Shown here: positions 63,714-64,000 of the stretch, in pieces
Position numbering within the stretch: position 1 is the first letter of the stretch
How the letters are laid out: each line of letters starts with the position of its first letter
NCBI GenBank assembly: GCA_002840095.1
Contig: PGZL01000006.1
Location: 263,241 to 327,240, forward strand
Reading direction: 5' to 3'
Length of the DNA: 64,000 bases
Source of the DNA: Gammaproteobacteria bacterium HGW-Gammaproteobacteria-1
GTDB lineage: Bacteria > Pseudomonadota > Gammaproteobacteria > Thiohalomonadales > Thiohalomonadaceae
Translations under genes and position numbers: made by a program
The notes under the pieces: model-generated
The model's database searches: none
Seen by the model: only the letters and a program-made list of their open reading frames with translations
What the model was told of the DNA's origin: nothing

Positions 63714-64000
63714 GATGCGCCCCTCCCTGCTGAATGCGGCCGTCTTCCAGGGTGTAGATCACCTCGGCGGCCTCCATGATTTTCGGGTCGTGGGTGGAGA
63801 ACAGGAAGGTGGTGCCGAAGTCGTCGCGCATCTTCTTCATCAGCTCGATGACGCGATAGGCGGTGGCGTGATCCAGGTTGGCGGTGGGCTCGTCGGCCAG
63901 CACCAGCTTGGCGCGGGTGACCAGGGCGCGCGCCACGGCAACACGCTGTTTCTGTCCGCCGGACAATTGATCGGGACGCTTGTCCGCCTGGTCGCTCATG
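63706..64000 (-). CDS. ABC transporter ATP-binding protein (partial)
   Basis: The C-terminal portion of a LolD/MacB-type ATPase, cut by the window edge. Visible: signature LSGGQKQRVAVARAL, Walker B LVLADEPTANLDH, and the switch His in FSTHDPKI. The 5' part, including Walker A, lies beyond base 64000. It pairs with the permease at 62466-63713. Confidence 0.95.
   Translation of the reverse strand, partial: MSDQADKRPDQLSGGQKQRVAVARALVTRAKLVLADEPTANLDHATAYRVIELMKKMRDDFGTTFLFSTHDPKIMEAAEVIYTLEDGRIQQGGAHHG

Overview
The window looks like chromosome from a high-GC gammaproteobacterium. The evidence is the divergent mrcA / pilMNOPQ arrangement, the aroK gene downstream of pilQ, a full set of general secretion pathway (gsp, type II secretion) genes, a stand-alone MaeB-type malic enzyme, TruC, MtfA and an OmpR/PhoQ-like two-component pair. 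A DsrE-family protein and a triheme c-type cytochrome hint at a respiratory, possibly sulfur-associated lifestyle, but this is inference and the genus cannot be fixed from the sequence.

Layout, left to right. 1-8.1 kb: the 5' part of a glycogen phosphorylase gene (cut by the window edge), rpmE, a lipoprotein M48 metalloprotease, maeB, an unknown protein and mrcA (PBP1A). 8.2-15.8 kb: the type IV pilus assembly operon pilMNOPQ, an unusual Ig-like repeat lipoprotein, then aroK, which is translationally coupled to the lipoprotein. 15.8-19.7 kb: a DsrE-like protein, a hypothetical protein and a second, complete glycogen phosphorylase. 19.7-23 kb: a probable envelope metal/stress locus made of a His/Pro-rich lipoprotein, a His-rich periplasmic peptide, a PepSY-like protein, a response regulator and a sensor kinase, with a candidate 11-bp-spaced direct-repeat operator.

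23-36.3 kb: type II secretion in two leftward blocks, gspCDEF (36.3-30.6 kb) and gspGHIJKLMN (28.6-23.0 kb). Between them lie a lipoprotein gene and a rhombosortase (rrtA), the intramembrane protease that in other bacteria processes GlyGly-CTERM proteins exported by this system. 36.4-44.3 kb: a PDC-sensor protein next to a heptanucleotide repeat, truC, an NdvB-like GH17-GT2 beta-glucan synthase, NDH-2, mtfA and a membrane-anchored RRM protein. 44.3-45.5 kb is a non-coding, palindrome-rich patch holding an attC-like site and an AT-richer small lipoprotein gene. 45.5-52.5 kb: a SWIM-SNF2 helicase, a degenerate receiver-like protein, a tandem-repeat block, a triheme cytochrome c, a compact zinc-ribbon/PilZ/SseB gene trio and a small Cys-rich lipoprotein.

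52.7-57.5 kb is the least explained part. It is a leftward three-gene unit encoding only secreted proteins: two small proteins with phage-tail-collar-like Gly/His motifs (one with two tandem copies) and a 1157-residue beta-rich protein with an FG-GAP-like repeat and a Ser/Thr-rich alternating segment like those of beta-pore-forming proteins. This is the best candidate here for an undescribed system. 58-64 kb: a membrane protein, an alkaline-phosphatase-superfamily enzyme, and an envelope transport cluster (ABC ATPase, FtsX-type permease, LolA-like sorting protein, outer-membrane beta-barrel). A GxxExxY gene bounded by a perfect 25-bp inverted repeat has apparently been inserted into that cluster.

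Several families of short dispersed palindromes (at least six recognisable) fill the intergenic gaps between about 30 and 62 kb. I recognised no tRNA, rRNA, CRISPR array, prophage or intact insertion sequence.
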